Source: JACQHM01 sp964535215
Lineage (GTDB): Bacteria; Methylomirabilota; Methylomirabilia; Methylomirabilales; JACQHM01
Reading direction: 5' to 3'
DNA: 26,539 nucleotides
Assembly: GCA_964535215.1 (NCBI GenBank)
Contig: CAZHST010000038.1
Span: 1-26,539 of the forward strand
The notes under the pieces were generated by a model. The model had not been told where the DNA came from and did not search any database. It saw only the letters and a program-made list of their open reading frames with translations. Of this stretch, positions 1-7,472 are shown in pieces; within the stretch, counting starts at the first letter, position 1, and each line of letters starts with the position of its first letter. The position numbers and the translations under genes are program-made.

Positions 1-120
1 GGGGATGTTTTCACGGAGGATGTCCTGGAGACCTGGATCCGGTACAAGCGGACCAAAGAAGTGGACGCCATTCGCCTCCGCCCCCACCCGTACGAGTTCT
101 ACCTCTACTACGACCTGTGA
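1..120 (+). CDS. glnA: Glutamine synthetase, C-terminal fragment (cut by window edge)
   Basis: The first 39 codons in frame 1, ending in TGA at 118-120, read as the C-terminal tail of a type I glutamine synthetase: a VFTEDVLETWI helix, YKR, then EVDAIRLRPHPYEFYLYYDL. The motif RPHPYEF near the C-terminus is characteristic of GlnA in bacteria. The enzyme makes glutamine from glutamate, ammonium and ATP in the cytoplasm. Only the tail is in the window, so completeness, the adenylylation tyrosine and the start cannot be judged. The PII gene starts 10 bases after the stop, so glnA, the PII gene and amt probably form one transcript. Confidence 0.9.
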   Translation, partial: GDVFTEDVLETWIRYKRTKEVDAIRLRPHPYEFYLYYDL

Positions 121-130
121 GGAGGTCACG

Positions 131-469
131 ATGAAACGGATCGATCTCATCATCCGGCCGCACAAGTTGGACGAGGTAAAAGAGGCCCTGGCCGAGGTGG
201 GAATCACTGGGATGACGGTCACCGAGGTCAAAGGCTTCGGGCGGCAGAAGGGGCATACGGAGCTGTACCGGGGGGCCGAGTACAGCATCGCCTTCCTGCC
301 CAAGGTGAAGATTGAACTCCTGGTCCCGGAGGCCCTGGTTGAGCGAGCGGTCGAGGCCGCCATGAAGGCGGCCTGGACAGGGAGGATCGGCGACGGCAAG
401 ATCAGCATCACCTCCGTCGAGGAGGTCATCCGAATCCGAACGGGGGAGCGCGGCGAAGCAGCCATTTAA
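131..469 (+). CDS. glnB: Nitrogen regulatory protein PII (GlnB/GlnK)
   Basis: This 112-residue protein has the standard PII length. The ATG at 131 is chosen because GGAGG lies just upstream (121-125) and the protein then begins MKRIDLIIRPHKLDEV, as PII proteins do; a longer upstream reading only runs through the glnA tail. The T-loop contains Y51 within RGAEY, the usual uridylylation site, and the TGRIGDGKI nucleotide-binding segment follows near residues 84-92. PII trimers bind ATP/ADP and 2-oxoglutarate and control glutamine synthetase, NtrB and ammonium channels. Placement between glnA and amt fits a GlnK-like role gating the channel encoded 50 bases downstream. GlnB and GlnK cannot be separated from sequence alone here. 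Confidence 0.96.
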   Translation: MKRIDLIIRPHKLDEVKEALAEVGITGMTVTEVKGFGRQKGHTELYRGAEYSIAFLPKVKIELLVPEALVERAVEAAMKAAWTGRIGDGKISITSVEEVIRIRTGERGEAAI

Positions 470-519
470 TCCTTGGGCGCGTGTTGGCTGAAGTGGGGTG
501 AATTCCCGGGAGGGTTGAG

Positions 520-2184
520 ATGAGCACGGGTGCACAAAGATTCGGGAGATTCATGATCCTACTAGGGCTGCTGTGGTTGATCCTGCCCGTTTCGCTCTGG
601 GCCGAGGAGCAGCCGGCGGCCCAACCAGGGGCATCTCAGGAGATGGCGCCGGCCCCCGTAAAGCCGGACCCATCGGGAGCGGCCACGGGCACCATCGCCG
701 ACATCCCGGCTAAGGAGCCCGGGAAGCCCACCCTGATCGAGATCGCTGAAGCTGTCGGGAAGAACCGGATTGCCATGAACATCGTGTGGACCTTGATCAC
801 CGGCTTCCTGGTCATGTTCATGCAGGCCGGCTTCGCCCTGGTGGAGACGGGATTCTGCCGGGCCAAAAACGCCGCCCACACGATGATGATGAACTTCCTC
901 ATCTATGCCATCGGGATGACCGGCTACTGGATCCTGGGCTTCGCCCTCCAGATGGGCGGGGTGGGGGGAAGCCCCCTGGCCGGGGGAACCCCCGGCTTAG
1001 ATGGGGAGTTCACGATCAAGCTCTTCGGCAAGGACTTCGGCCTCTTCGGGACGAAGGGCTTCTTCCTGTCCGGAGTCGCCTACGATGCGGCTATCTTCAC
1101 CCTCTTCCTCTTCCAGATGGTCTTCATGGACACGGCGGCAACGATCCCGACGGGGGCCATGGCCGAGCGGTGGAAGTTCTCCGCCTTCTTCCTCTACGGG
1201 TTCTTCATCTCGATGCTCACCTACCCCCTCTTCGCCAACTGGGTCTGGGGGGGAGGGTGGCTCGCCCAGCTGGGGAAGAACTTCGGCTTGGGCCATGGCT
1301 ACATTGACTTTGCCGGCTCGTCGGTCGTCCACATGGTGGGCGGGGTGACAGGCCTCGCAGGGGCGCTGGTCCTCGGCCCAAGGATCGGCAAGTACAACAA
1401 GGATGGGACCCCGAATGCCCTCCCGGGCCACAATATCCCGATGGCCATCTTAGGGACTTTTATCCTCGCCTTCGGCTGGTTTGGGTTCAACCCCGGGAGC
1501 ACCTTGGCGGGGACGGATCTCCGGATCGGGGTGATCGCCACGAACACCATGCTGGCTTCAGCTTCTGGGGCCATCGCCGCCACCCTCTACATGTGGGCGA
1601 AGTTTGGGAAGCCCGATCCCAGCATGGCCGCCAACGGGATGCTGGCCGGGTTGGTGGCCATCACGGCCCCCTGCGCCTTCGTGAACTCTGTCTGGGCCTT
1701 CCTCATCGGGGTGGTGGCCGGGGTATTGGTCTGCTGGAGCGTGTTCTTCCTGGAGCGGGTCCTGAAGGTGGATGATCCGGTGGGGGCTATCTCCGTCCAT
1801 GGGACCTGTGGGGCGTGGGGGGTCTTAAGCCTGGGGCTCTTCGCCGACGGGACCTACGGCGAGGGCTGGAATGGCATCCCGGGGACTGTCAAGGGCCTCC
1901 TCTATGGGGATCCCGGCCAGTTCCTCGCCCAGGTCATCGGGCCGCTCGCAAACTTCGTGTTTATCTTCACCGCCTCCTGGATCTTCTTCAAGATCCTCGA
2001 TGCCATCGTGGGCCTGCGCGTTGCTCCGGAGGTGGAGCTGGCCGGCCTCGACTTTCACGAGATGAGCATCCCGGGCTATCCCGATGCCGACTTCGGCCTC
2101 GCCAGGGCTCCTGAGCCAGCCGGGGCATTCGGGGCAAGCAGTCCTCAGGCCCAGCCTGTGAGGGTAAGAATCCCCTCCTCATAA
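520..2184 (+). CDS. amt: Ammonium transporter (Amt/MEP family)
   Basis: A 554-residue Amt channel that brings ammonium into the cell. GGGAGG at 509-514 supports the ATG at 520. The N-terminus has a hydrophobic signal-like segment (about residues 11-28, ending LWAEE), then a Pro/Ala-rich linker before the membrane core, as in Amt proteins made with a cleaved signal. Family hallmarks are AGFALVETGFCRAKN in the first core helix, the two pore histidines H271 (SSVVHMVGG) and H427 (SVHGTCGAWG), and FGWFGFNPGS between them. The cytoplasmic tail carries the conserved EMSIPGYPDADF, a PII-contact region, followed by a short low-complexity end. Coupling with the adjacent PII gene is the usual glnK-amtB arrangement. 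Confidence 0.96.
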   Translation: MSTGAQRFGRFMILLGLLWLILPVSLWAEEQPAAQPGASQEMAPAPVKPDPSGAATGTIADIPAKEPGKPTLIEIAEAVGKNRIAMNIVWTLITGFLVMFMQAGFALVETGFCRAKNAAHTMMMNFLIYAIGMTGYWILGFALQMGGVGGSPLAGGTPGLDGEFTIKLFGKDFGLFGTKGFFLSGVAYDAAIFTLFLFQMVFMDTAATIPTGAMAERWKFSAFFLYGFFISMLTYPLFANWVWGGGWLAQLGKNFGLGHGYIDFAGSSVVHMVGGVTGLAGALVLGPRIGKYNKDGTPNALPGHNIPMAILGTFILAFGWFGFNPGSTLAGTDLRIGVIATNTMLASASGAIAATLYMWAKFGKPDPSMAANGMLAGLVAITAPCAFVNSVWAFLIGVVAGVLVCWSVFFLERVLKVDDPVGAISVHGTCGAWGVLSLGLFADGTYGEGWNGIPGTVKGLLYGDPGQFLAQVIGPLANFVFIFTASWIFFKILDAIVGLRVAPEVELAGLDFHEMSIPGYPDADFGLARAPEPAGAFGASSPQAQPVRVRIPSS

Positions 2185-2210
2185 CCCCTTCCTCCTCCTC
2201 TTTAGGGCAT

Positions 2211-2236
2211 GGGGCTCCTGGAAGGGCAGGAGCCCC
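2211..2236 (+). terminator. Hairpin after amt, possible terminator or attenuator
   Basis: A perfect 9-bp GC-rich inverted repeat (GGGGCTCCT at 2211-2219, AGGAGCCCC at 2228-2236) with an 8-base loop lies 27 bases after the amt stop. It is followed by a C/T-rich stretch rather than a T-run, so it may pause or stabilise transcripts instead of terminating fully. It lies between amt and the porin gene. Confidence 0.45.
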
Positions 2237-2383
2237 ACCCCTCTCCCCTGGCCGTAGATCGTGGATGAGGAACGGGAGGTCTTGAATGAGGAACCGGCGG
2301 AAAAGCCTGGAAAGCCATCAAGGAAAGGGTCATTGTCCTGGCGGAAGAGGCCACCGGCAGGAAGCAGCGGTAGGAGGGATCGT

Positions 2384-3619
2384 ATGAAAAGACGATGGAT
2401 GGGAATCGGGGGTCTGTTGGGATCTTTGATGCTGGTCCAGGGACTGGCGTGGGGAGATGAGGCCGCCCAGGCAACCACCGTGGGAGACCGGTTAAAGGCC
2501 GTCGAAGAGGCCATCACGTCGCCCTTCTTAAACTTCCTCAAGGAGCTGACCTTCAGCGGCTACGTGGAGACGACCTACAACTTCAACCTCAACGACCCGC
2601 CAAGTCTGACCAACCAGCTCCGGGTCTTCGACGACGATGCTAACCAGTTCAACATCAACAACACGGAGCTTTCCATCTCCCGACAGCCCACCGAGAAGGT
2701 CCCCATCGGCTTCGGTCTGGTCGTGAACGCGGGGCGGGACACCCGGAAGACCAAAGCGGCCGGCTTGGGGGCCGGGGACGACAACCCCTTCGACCTCCAA
2801 CAGGCCTATGTTACCTACATAGCCCCGGTTGGGAAAGGGGTGACGTTCAAGACTGGGAAGTTCGCCACCCTCCTGGGGGCCGAGGTCATCGAGGCCCCGG
2901 CCAACTTCCACATCTCCCGCTCCTTCCTCTTCGGCTTCGCCATCCCTTTCACCCATGTAGGCGCCCTGGCGACCTATCCGTTCACCGACCGTCTCAGCGC
3001 AACCCTGGGGGTGGTCCAGGGTTGGGATAACGTGAAGGACAACAACCGGGGGAAGACGGCCATCGGCCAGGTCTCGCTGACACCTGTTCAAGGCTTCACG
3101 TTCCTTGTGAACGGGATCTGGGGGGCCGAGCAGGCCGGCCTGGAGAGCCCGAAACGGTGGGTGATTGATCTGGTGGCAACCTACAATCCTCCTTTTGTGA
3201 AGACCCTGACCCTCCAGGCCAACTACGACTACGGGGGGGAGGACCGGGCCGTAGATGACGGGACCGGCCTTCTTCGGAAAGCCCTCTGGCAGGGGATCGC
3301 CCTGATCGTCGGCTATGACGTGACGGAGAAGCTCTCCTTCGCCGTCCGGGGCGAGTATTTCATTGACGAGGACGGGGCGAGGACGGCCTTTGCAGGAGCA
3401 GGCCCCTCCGGCCTTCCTCTTCGGAGCCGCTTGAACGTCTACGAGGTCACGGCCACCATCAAGTACAAAATCTGGAAAGGCCTCTTCACCCGCCTGGAGT
3501 ACCGCCATGACCAGTCCGTAACCAAAGGCGGCACCCAACGGGTCTTTGACGGCGAGGCCGGAGCAAGCACCCGAAAGAGCCAGGATACCATCACCGCCGA
3601 GGCCGTCTATCAGTTCTAG
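2384..3619 (+). CDS. Outer-membrane beta-barrel porin (BBP2/OmpL-like), probable urea or small-solute porin
   Basis: A 411-residue protein starting at the ATG at 2384, preceded by a strong TAGGAGGG (2371-2378); the frame is open further upstream but without a comparable start. Residues 1-24 form a signal peptide (MKRR, hydrophobic core, ending AWG). The mature part begins with a short helical stretch, then SGYVETTYNFNLNDPP and many alternating-hydrophobicity strands, ending in a C-terminal phenylalanine (AVYQF), the usual signal for outer-membrane insertion. The strand pattern and the FSGYVET opening resemble the putative beta-barrel porin-2 family. Its place between amt and ureA suggests that it passes urea, ammonium or short amides through the outer membrane; that substrate is inferred from context only. 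Confidence 0.8.
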   Translation: MKRRWMGIGGLLGSLMLVQGLAWGDEAAQATTVGDRLKAVEEAITSPFLNFLKELTFSGYVETTYNFNLNDPPSLTNQLRVFDDDANQFNINNTELSISRQPTEKVPIGFGLVVNAGRDTRKTKAAGLGAGDDNPFDLQQAYVTYIAPVGKGVTFKTGKFATLLGAEVIEAPANFHISRSFLFGFAIPFTHVGALATYPFTDRLSATLGVVQGWDNVKDNNRGKTAIGQVSLTPVQGFTFLVNGIWGAEQAGLESPKRWVIDLVATYNPPFVKTLTLQANYDYGGEDRAVDDGTGLLRKALWQGIALIVGYDVTEKLSFAVRGEYFIDEDGARTAFAGAGPSGLPLRSRLNVYEVTATIKYKIWKGLFTRLEYRHDQSVTKGGTQRVFDGEAGASTRKSQDTITAEAVYQF

Positions 3620-3670
3620 GCTCACGAGATCGCTATGAAGACTTTAGGGGAGAAGCGAAGCTGGTCAATA

Positions 3671-3688
3671 CCTGGGCAGGCCTAGGCA
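3671..3688 (+). promoter_or_regulatory. Candidate sigma54 (-24/-12) promoter upstream of ureA
   Basis: CTGGG at 3672-3676 and GGCA at 3685-3688 give the GG-N10-GC spacing (GG 3674-3675, GC 3686-3687) of sigma54 promoters, about 40 bases before the ureA ATG. Agreement with the full consensus is partial (the -12 box is AGGCA rather than TTGCA). An NtrC-type activator gene is encoded in this window, which makes sigma54 control of urease plausible. The same bases contain the palindrome GCCTAGGC (3680-3687). Confidence 0.3.
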
Positions 3689-3726
3689 GTGCCGTCCCAC
3701 GCCGAAATTCAGAGAGGATAAGAGGC

Positions 3727-4029
3727 ATGATGCTGACCCCTCGTGAGCTGGACAAACTCTCCATTTACATCGTGGCTGACCTGGCCAGGAGGCGGAGGGC
3801 CAGGGGTCTCAAGCTGAACTACGCAGAGGCGGTGGCCCTGATCGCTGAGGCGATCCTGGAAGGGGCCAGGGAGGGCCGATCGGTGGCGGAACTCATGGCC
3901 CTGGGGAAGAAGGTGCTGAAGCGGGAAGAGGTCATGGAGGGGGTGCCGGAGATGGTCCACCTGGTCCAGGTGGAGGCCACCTTCCCCGACGGGACGAAGC
4001 TCGTCTCGGTCCACGACCCGATCTCATAG
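3727..4029 (+). CDS. ureA: Urease subunit gamma
   Basis: A 100-residue protein with the normal length and sequence of the urease gamma subunit: MLTPRELDKL at the start, a basic ARRRRARGLKLNYAEAVALI stretch, then LEGAREGRSVAELM and the ending TFPDGTKLVSVHDPI. It forms the (UreA-UreB-UreC)3 urease with the next gene and with ureC. The first ATG at 3727 follows GAGGATAAGAGG; the adjacent ATG at 3730 is equally possible. ureB follows after 11 bases. About 107 bases separate it from the porin gene, room for its own promoter. Confidence 0.97.
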   Translation: MMLTPRELDKLSIYIVADLARRRRARGLKLNYAEAVALIAEAILEGAREGRSVAELMALGKKVLKREEVMEGVPEMVHLVQVEATFPDGTKLVSVHDPIS

Positions 4030-4040
4030 GGAGGGGAACG

Positions 4041-4409
4041 ATGGGCCTCGGGGATTACCTCTTAAAGGATGATCCCATCGAACTGAACGCCGGGCGGAAG
4101 ACGGTCAGGATCCTCGTCCGGAACACAGGCGATCGCCCCATCCAGGTGGGGTCCCACTTCCACTTCTTCGAGGCGAACAAAGCCCTGGAATTCCCTAGGG
4201 AGCTGGCCCTGGGGATGCGCCTGAACATCCCGGCAGGAACGGCGGTCCGGTTCGAGCCGGGGGATGAAAAGGAGGTGGAGCTGGTGGAGATCGGCGGCAT
4301 GAAGCAGGTCATTGGCTTCAACGATCTGGTGAACGGCAGTGTCCGCTCATCTTCGAAGGCGGTGGAGGTCCTGACAAAGGCCAGACTCTTTGGGTTCAAA
4401 GGTGTTTGA
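4041..4409 (+). CDS. ureB: Urease subunit beta
   Basis: A 122-residue urease beta subunit. The sequence shows the family pattern VRNTGDRPIQVGSHFHFFEANKAL (about residues 27-50), then LGMRLNIPAGTAVRFEPGD and the C-terminal ARLFGFKGV. GGGAGGGGAACG directly before the ATG gives a clear ribosome site. It starts 11 bases after ureA. Unusually, the next genes are not ureC but the five urea-transporter genes, so the alpha subunit is encoded 5.7 kb away. Confidence 0.97.
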   Translation: MGLGDYLLKDDPIELNAGRKTVRILVRNTGDRPIQVGSHFHFFEANKALEFPRELALGMRLNIPAGTAVRFEPGDEKEVELVEIGGMKQVIGFNDLVNGSVRSSSKAVEVLTKARLFGFKGV

Positions 4410-4428
4410 GAAAAGGAGGGTGGAAACG

Positions 4429-5793
4429 ATGGTGACGATCATCCTGAAAGAGCGGGCAGCACGACAGCCCTTCGGGTGGCGAGGAGCCCTCGCCGGAGCT
4501 TTGGCAGCAGCAGCCCTCTCGGGGTCCCTGCCCCTCTTCGTCCGACCCCTCGAGGCGACGGAGAAGGAGCCCATTAAAGTCGGGGTGCTCCACTCCTTGA
4601 GCGGGACCATGGCCATCAGCGAGACGCCGATCAAAGAGGTGGTCCTGATGGCCATTGACGAGATCAACAGAGCAGGCGGCCTCCTGGGGCGGAAGGTGGA
4701 GCCTGTTGTGGAGGACCCGGCCTCGAACTGGGACCTCTTCGCCGAGAAGGCCAAGAAGCTCCTCCTCCAGGATAGAGTGGCCGCCGTCTTCGGCTGCTGG
4801 ACCTCGGTCAGCCGAAAGTCTGTTCTCCCGGTGTTCGAGCGGTACAACGGGCTCCTCTTCTACCCGGTGCAGTACGAGGGGGAGGAGTGCTCGAAGAATG
4901 TCATCTACACAGGGGCCACGATCAACCAGCAGGCCACCCCGGCCGTGGACTACCTCATGAGCCCTCAGGGCGGGAGCAAGAAACGGTTCTACCTGATCGG
5001 GACCGACTATGTCTATCCCAGGACGACCAACAAGATCCTCCGGCTCTATCTGACCAAGGTCAAGGGCGTGAGGGAACCGGACATCATGGAGGAATACACC
5101 CCGTTTCACCATCAGGATTATCAGACCATCGTGGGGAAGATCAAAAGCTTCTGCGCCAGAGGGGACGCCGCGGTGATCAACACCATCAACGGCGACTCGA
5201 ACGTCCCCTTCTTTAAGGAGCTGGCCAACCAGGGCGTCACAGCCGATAAATGCCCAGTCATCTCCTTCAGCTTCGCGGAGGTGGAGCTTCAGACCCTGGA
5301 CGTGAAACCCCTGGTCGGGCATCTGGCCTCCTGGAACTACTTCATGTCGTTAAAGACCCCCCAGAATATCAGGTGGGTCAAGGCCTACAAGGCGTGGTGC
5401 AAGAAGCGGGGCATTCCGGACAAGCAGTGCGTCACCGATGACCCCATGATGCATGCCTACGTCCATGTCAAGCTGTGGGCCAAGGCGGTGGAGAAGGCGA
5501 AGACCACCAACCTCGAGAAGGTTCTGGAAGCCCTGGAGGGGCTGGAGATCGACAGCCCGATCGGCAAGTACAAGGTGGACGAAAAGAACCACCACACCTG
5601 GAAGCCCGTCTACATCGGAAAGATCCGGGAGGACGGCCAGTTTGATATCGTCTGGAAGACAAAAGGATGGGTCCCGCCGGAGCCCTGGAGCCCATTGACC
5701 TACCCGGGGCGGGCCTGCGACTGGAGTGGGAACGGCAAGGGGACCTATGACCTGGTCGGTGGGAAGCGGGTCTGGTTATCCGACAAGAAGTAG
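4429..5793 (+). CDS. urtA: Urea ABC transporter, substrate-binding protein UrtA
   Basis: A 454-residue periplasmic binding protein of the urea/amide branch of the branched-chain amino acid family. The ATG at 4429 is preferred over an in-frame ATG at 4390 because AAAAGGAGGG (4411-4420) lies 8 bases upstream and because it avoids overlapping ureB. An N-terminal hydrophobic stretch (about residues 16-34, LAGALAAAAL) acts as a signal peptide. The mature part opens IKVGVLHSLSGTMAISETPIKE and contains AEKAKKLLLQDRVAAVFGCWTSVSRKSVLPV and LFYPVQYEGEECSKNVIYTGA, all typical of UrtA. It delivers urea to the UrtBC permease. The four partner genes follow immediately. Confidence 0.95.
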   Translation: MVTIILKERAARQPFGWRGALAGALAAAALSGSLPLFVRPLEATEKEPIKVGVLHSLSGTMAISETPIKEVVLMAIDEINRAGGLLGRKVEPVVEDPASNWDLFAEKAKKLLLQDRVAAVFGCWTSVSRKSVLPVFERYNGLLFYPVQYEGEECSKNVIYTGATINQQATPAVDYLMSPQGGSKKRFYLIGTDYVYPRTTNKILRLYLTKVKGVREPDIMEEYTPFHHQDYQTIVGKIKSFCARGDAAVINTINGDSNVPFFKELANQGVTADKCPVISFSFAEVELQTLDVKPLVGHLASWNYFMSLKTPQNIRWVKAYKAWCKKRGIPDKQCVTDDPMMHAYVHVKLWAKAVEKAKTTNLEKVLEALEGLEIDSPIGKYKVDEKNHHTWKPVYIGKIREDGQFDIVWKTKGWVPPEPWSPLTYPGRACDWSGNGKGTYDLVGGKRVWLSDKK

Positions 5794-5827
5794 TCCACCC
5801 TCTGGTTCGGGACTCGGGTCATCCAAG

Positions 5828-7456
5828 ATGAAAAGAAGGCCATGGTTGATCTTCGTTGGCTGGCTTATGTTCAGCGGGCTTTCCCTTGGACGGGTCGGTG
5901 CCGCTTCTCCAGAAGCCTCCATCAGGGATCTTGCGACCCCCCAGAAGCAACGGGAGACGCTGGAACGGATCCGGGACCGGGCCGATCCTGCCTTCAAGGG
6001 GGTGCTAAAGGCCCTGCAGGACGGGGCGCTTTACCGCTGGAAAGGCAGGTTCCTGATCCTGGACGAAACCGGGACCTACACGGATCTTCACGGAGGACCC
6101 CTCCTCGACGCCTCAGGCCAACCAATCCTTCCCGAGAAGGGCCTGGAGCAGGTCCCGCTGGAGGAGGTGAACATCCCTCTCCTTCAACAGGCTCTGGACT
6201 TCATCAACCTCTCCGATGAAGATCCCGAGATCCGGAAATCGGCCGCCCGGAAACTGGGCAATCTTCAGGAGGCCAGGGTCGTGTCCCTCCTGGAGAGGGC
6301 CCTCAAGCGGGAGCGCGATCCTCAGGTGGAACAGGTGATGACGGAGGCCCTCCACCGGTTAACGCTCTTTGATCCGGATCCTCAGAGGCGCCTCCGGGCT
6401 GTGGCCTTCTTCGGCAAAACCCGGTCGGAGGCGGCCCTGGGTCCGCTAAAGGCCCTCCTTGAAAAGGAGCAGGATACCCAGGTTCAAGACGCCATCAAAC
6501 ACGCCATCAGCAGCATTGAAGGGTACTTAAAGCTCCGAAACGCCGTTGGGTACCTCTTCAACGGGTTGAGCCTCACCTCGATCCTGCTGATCATGAGTCT
6601 CGGATTGGCGATCACCTTCGGGCTCATGGGGATCATCAACATGGCCCACGGGGAGATGCTCATGCTGGGCTCCTACACGGCCTATATCCTCCAGGAGCTG
6701 TTTGCCTCCCATCTCCCCCGGTATCAGGATGCCTCCTTCCTCCTGGCCCTGCCTCTTTCGTTTCTCTTGGGAGGAAGTGTGGGGATGCTCCTGGAACGGG
6801 GGATCCTCCGGTTCCTTTACGGCCGGCCGCTGGAGAGCCTGCTGGTCACGTGGGGAATCGGGATGGTCCTCCAACAGGGGGCGCGGCTGTATTTTGGCGA
6901 TCAGACCAGCGTGAGCCCCCCCACCTGGTTCCGGGGCGGTTTCGAGGTCATGCCCGGTCTGATCTTTCCGTCCAGCCGGATCTTTATCATCCTCCTGTCC
7001 GTCCTCTGTCTTCTGGCCGTCTCCGTGCTCCTGTACCGATCCGATACGGGCCTGAAGATCCGGTCCGTGATGCAGAATCGGGCGATGGCGGCCTGCCTGG
7101 GGGTCTCGGCCCCAAAGGTTGACGCCCTCACGTTTGCCCTCGGGACAGGTCTCGCGGGTCTGGCCGGATGTGCGTTGAGCCTCATCGGGACCGTGGACCC
7201 TGAGGTGGGCAAGACCTATATCGTGGATTCGTTCATGGTGGTCGTGCTGGGAGGAGTTGGGAAGCTCCTGGGGACGGTCCTGGCCTCCTTCGGCATTGGG
7301 ATGGCGAACAAGCTCCTGGAGCCTATCATCGGGGGAACAGCCGCCGCCATCTATGCGAAGGTGGGCATCCTCGCCTTGGTGATCCTCTTCCTGCAGCTTA
7401 AACCGACAGGCCTTTTCCCGACCAAGGAGCGGGCGGGAGAGGTCATGGTCCGGTAA
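5828..7456 (+). CDS. urtB: Urea ABC transporter, permease UrtB
   Basis: A 542-residue permease. As is normal for UrtB but not for LivH, an extra N-terminal part precedes the membrane core: a signal-like segment (residues 1-26), a region of mixed helices, then HEAT-like repeats at about 130-232 (EIRKSAARKLGNLQEARVV, PQRRLRAVAFFGKT). The permease core begins near residue 240 with FNGLSLTSILLIMSLGLAITFGLMG and the conserved GIINMAHGEMLMLG, and ends LKPTGLFPTKER. The ATG at 5828 is chosen because the hydrophobic signal follows; the reading upstream is an unlikely Gly/Ser-rich tail over the end of urtA. No strong Shine-Dalgarno is visible, so the start is somewhat uncertain. Confidence 0.94.
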   Translation: MKRRPWLIFVGWLMFSGLSLGRVGAASPEASIRDLATPQKQRETLERIRDRADPAFKGVLKALQDGALYRWKGRFLILDETGTYTDLHGGPLLDASGQPILPEKGLEQVPLEEVNIPLLQQALDFINLSDEDPEIRKSAARKLGNLQEARVVSLLERALKRERDPQVEQVMTEALHRLTLFDPDPQRRLRAVAFFGKTRSEAALGPLKALLEKEQDTQVQDAIKHAISSIEGYLKLRNAVGYLFNGLSLTSILLIMSLGLAITFGLMGIINMAHGEMLMLGSYTAYILQELFASHLPRYQDASFLLALPLSFLLGGSVGMLLERGILRFLYGRPLESLLVTWGIGMVLQQGARLYFGDQTSVSPPTWFRGGFEVMPGLIFPSSRIFIILLSVLCLLAVSVLLYRSDTGLKIRSVMQNRAMAACLGVSAPKVDALTFALGTGLAGLAGCALSLIGTVDPEVGKTYIVDSFMVVVLGGVGKLLGTVLASFGIGMANKLLEPIIGGTAAAIYAKVGILALVILFLQLKPTGLFPTKERAGEVMVR

Positions 7457-7472
7457 CCGGGAGGGAGCGGCG

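Noticed and set aside
2528..3625. A 365-codon open frame on the minus strand opposite the porin gene
   Set aside because: It is a shadow of the strongly supported porin gene (signal peptide, ribosome site, barrel pattern); its translation has no recognisable domain and arises from the high-GC third-position bias.
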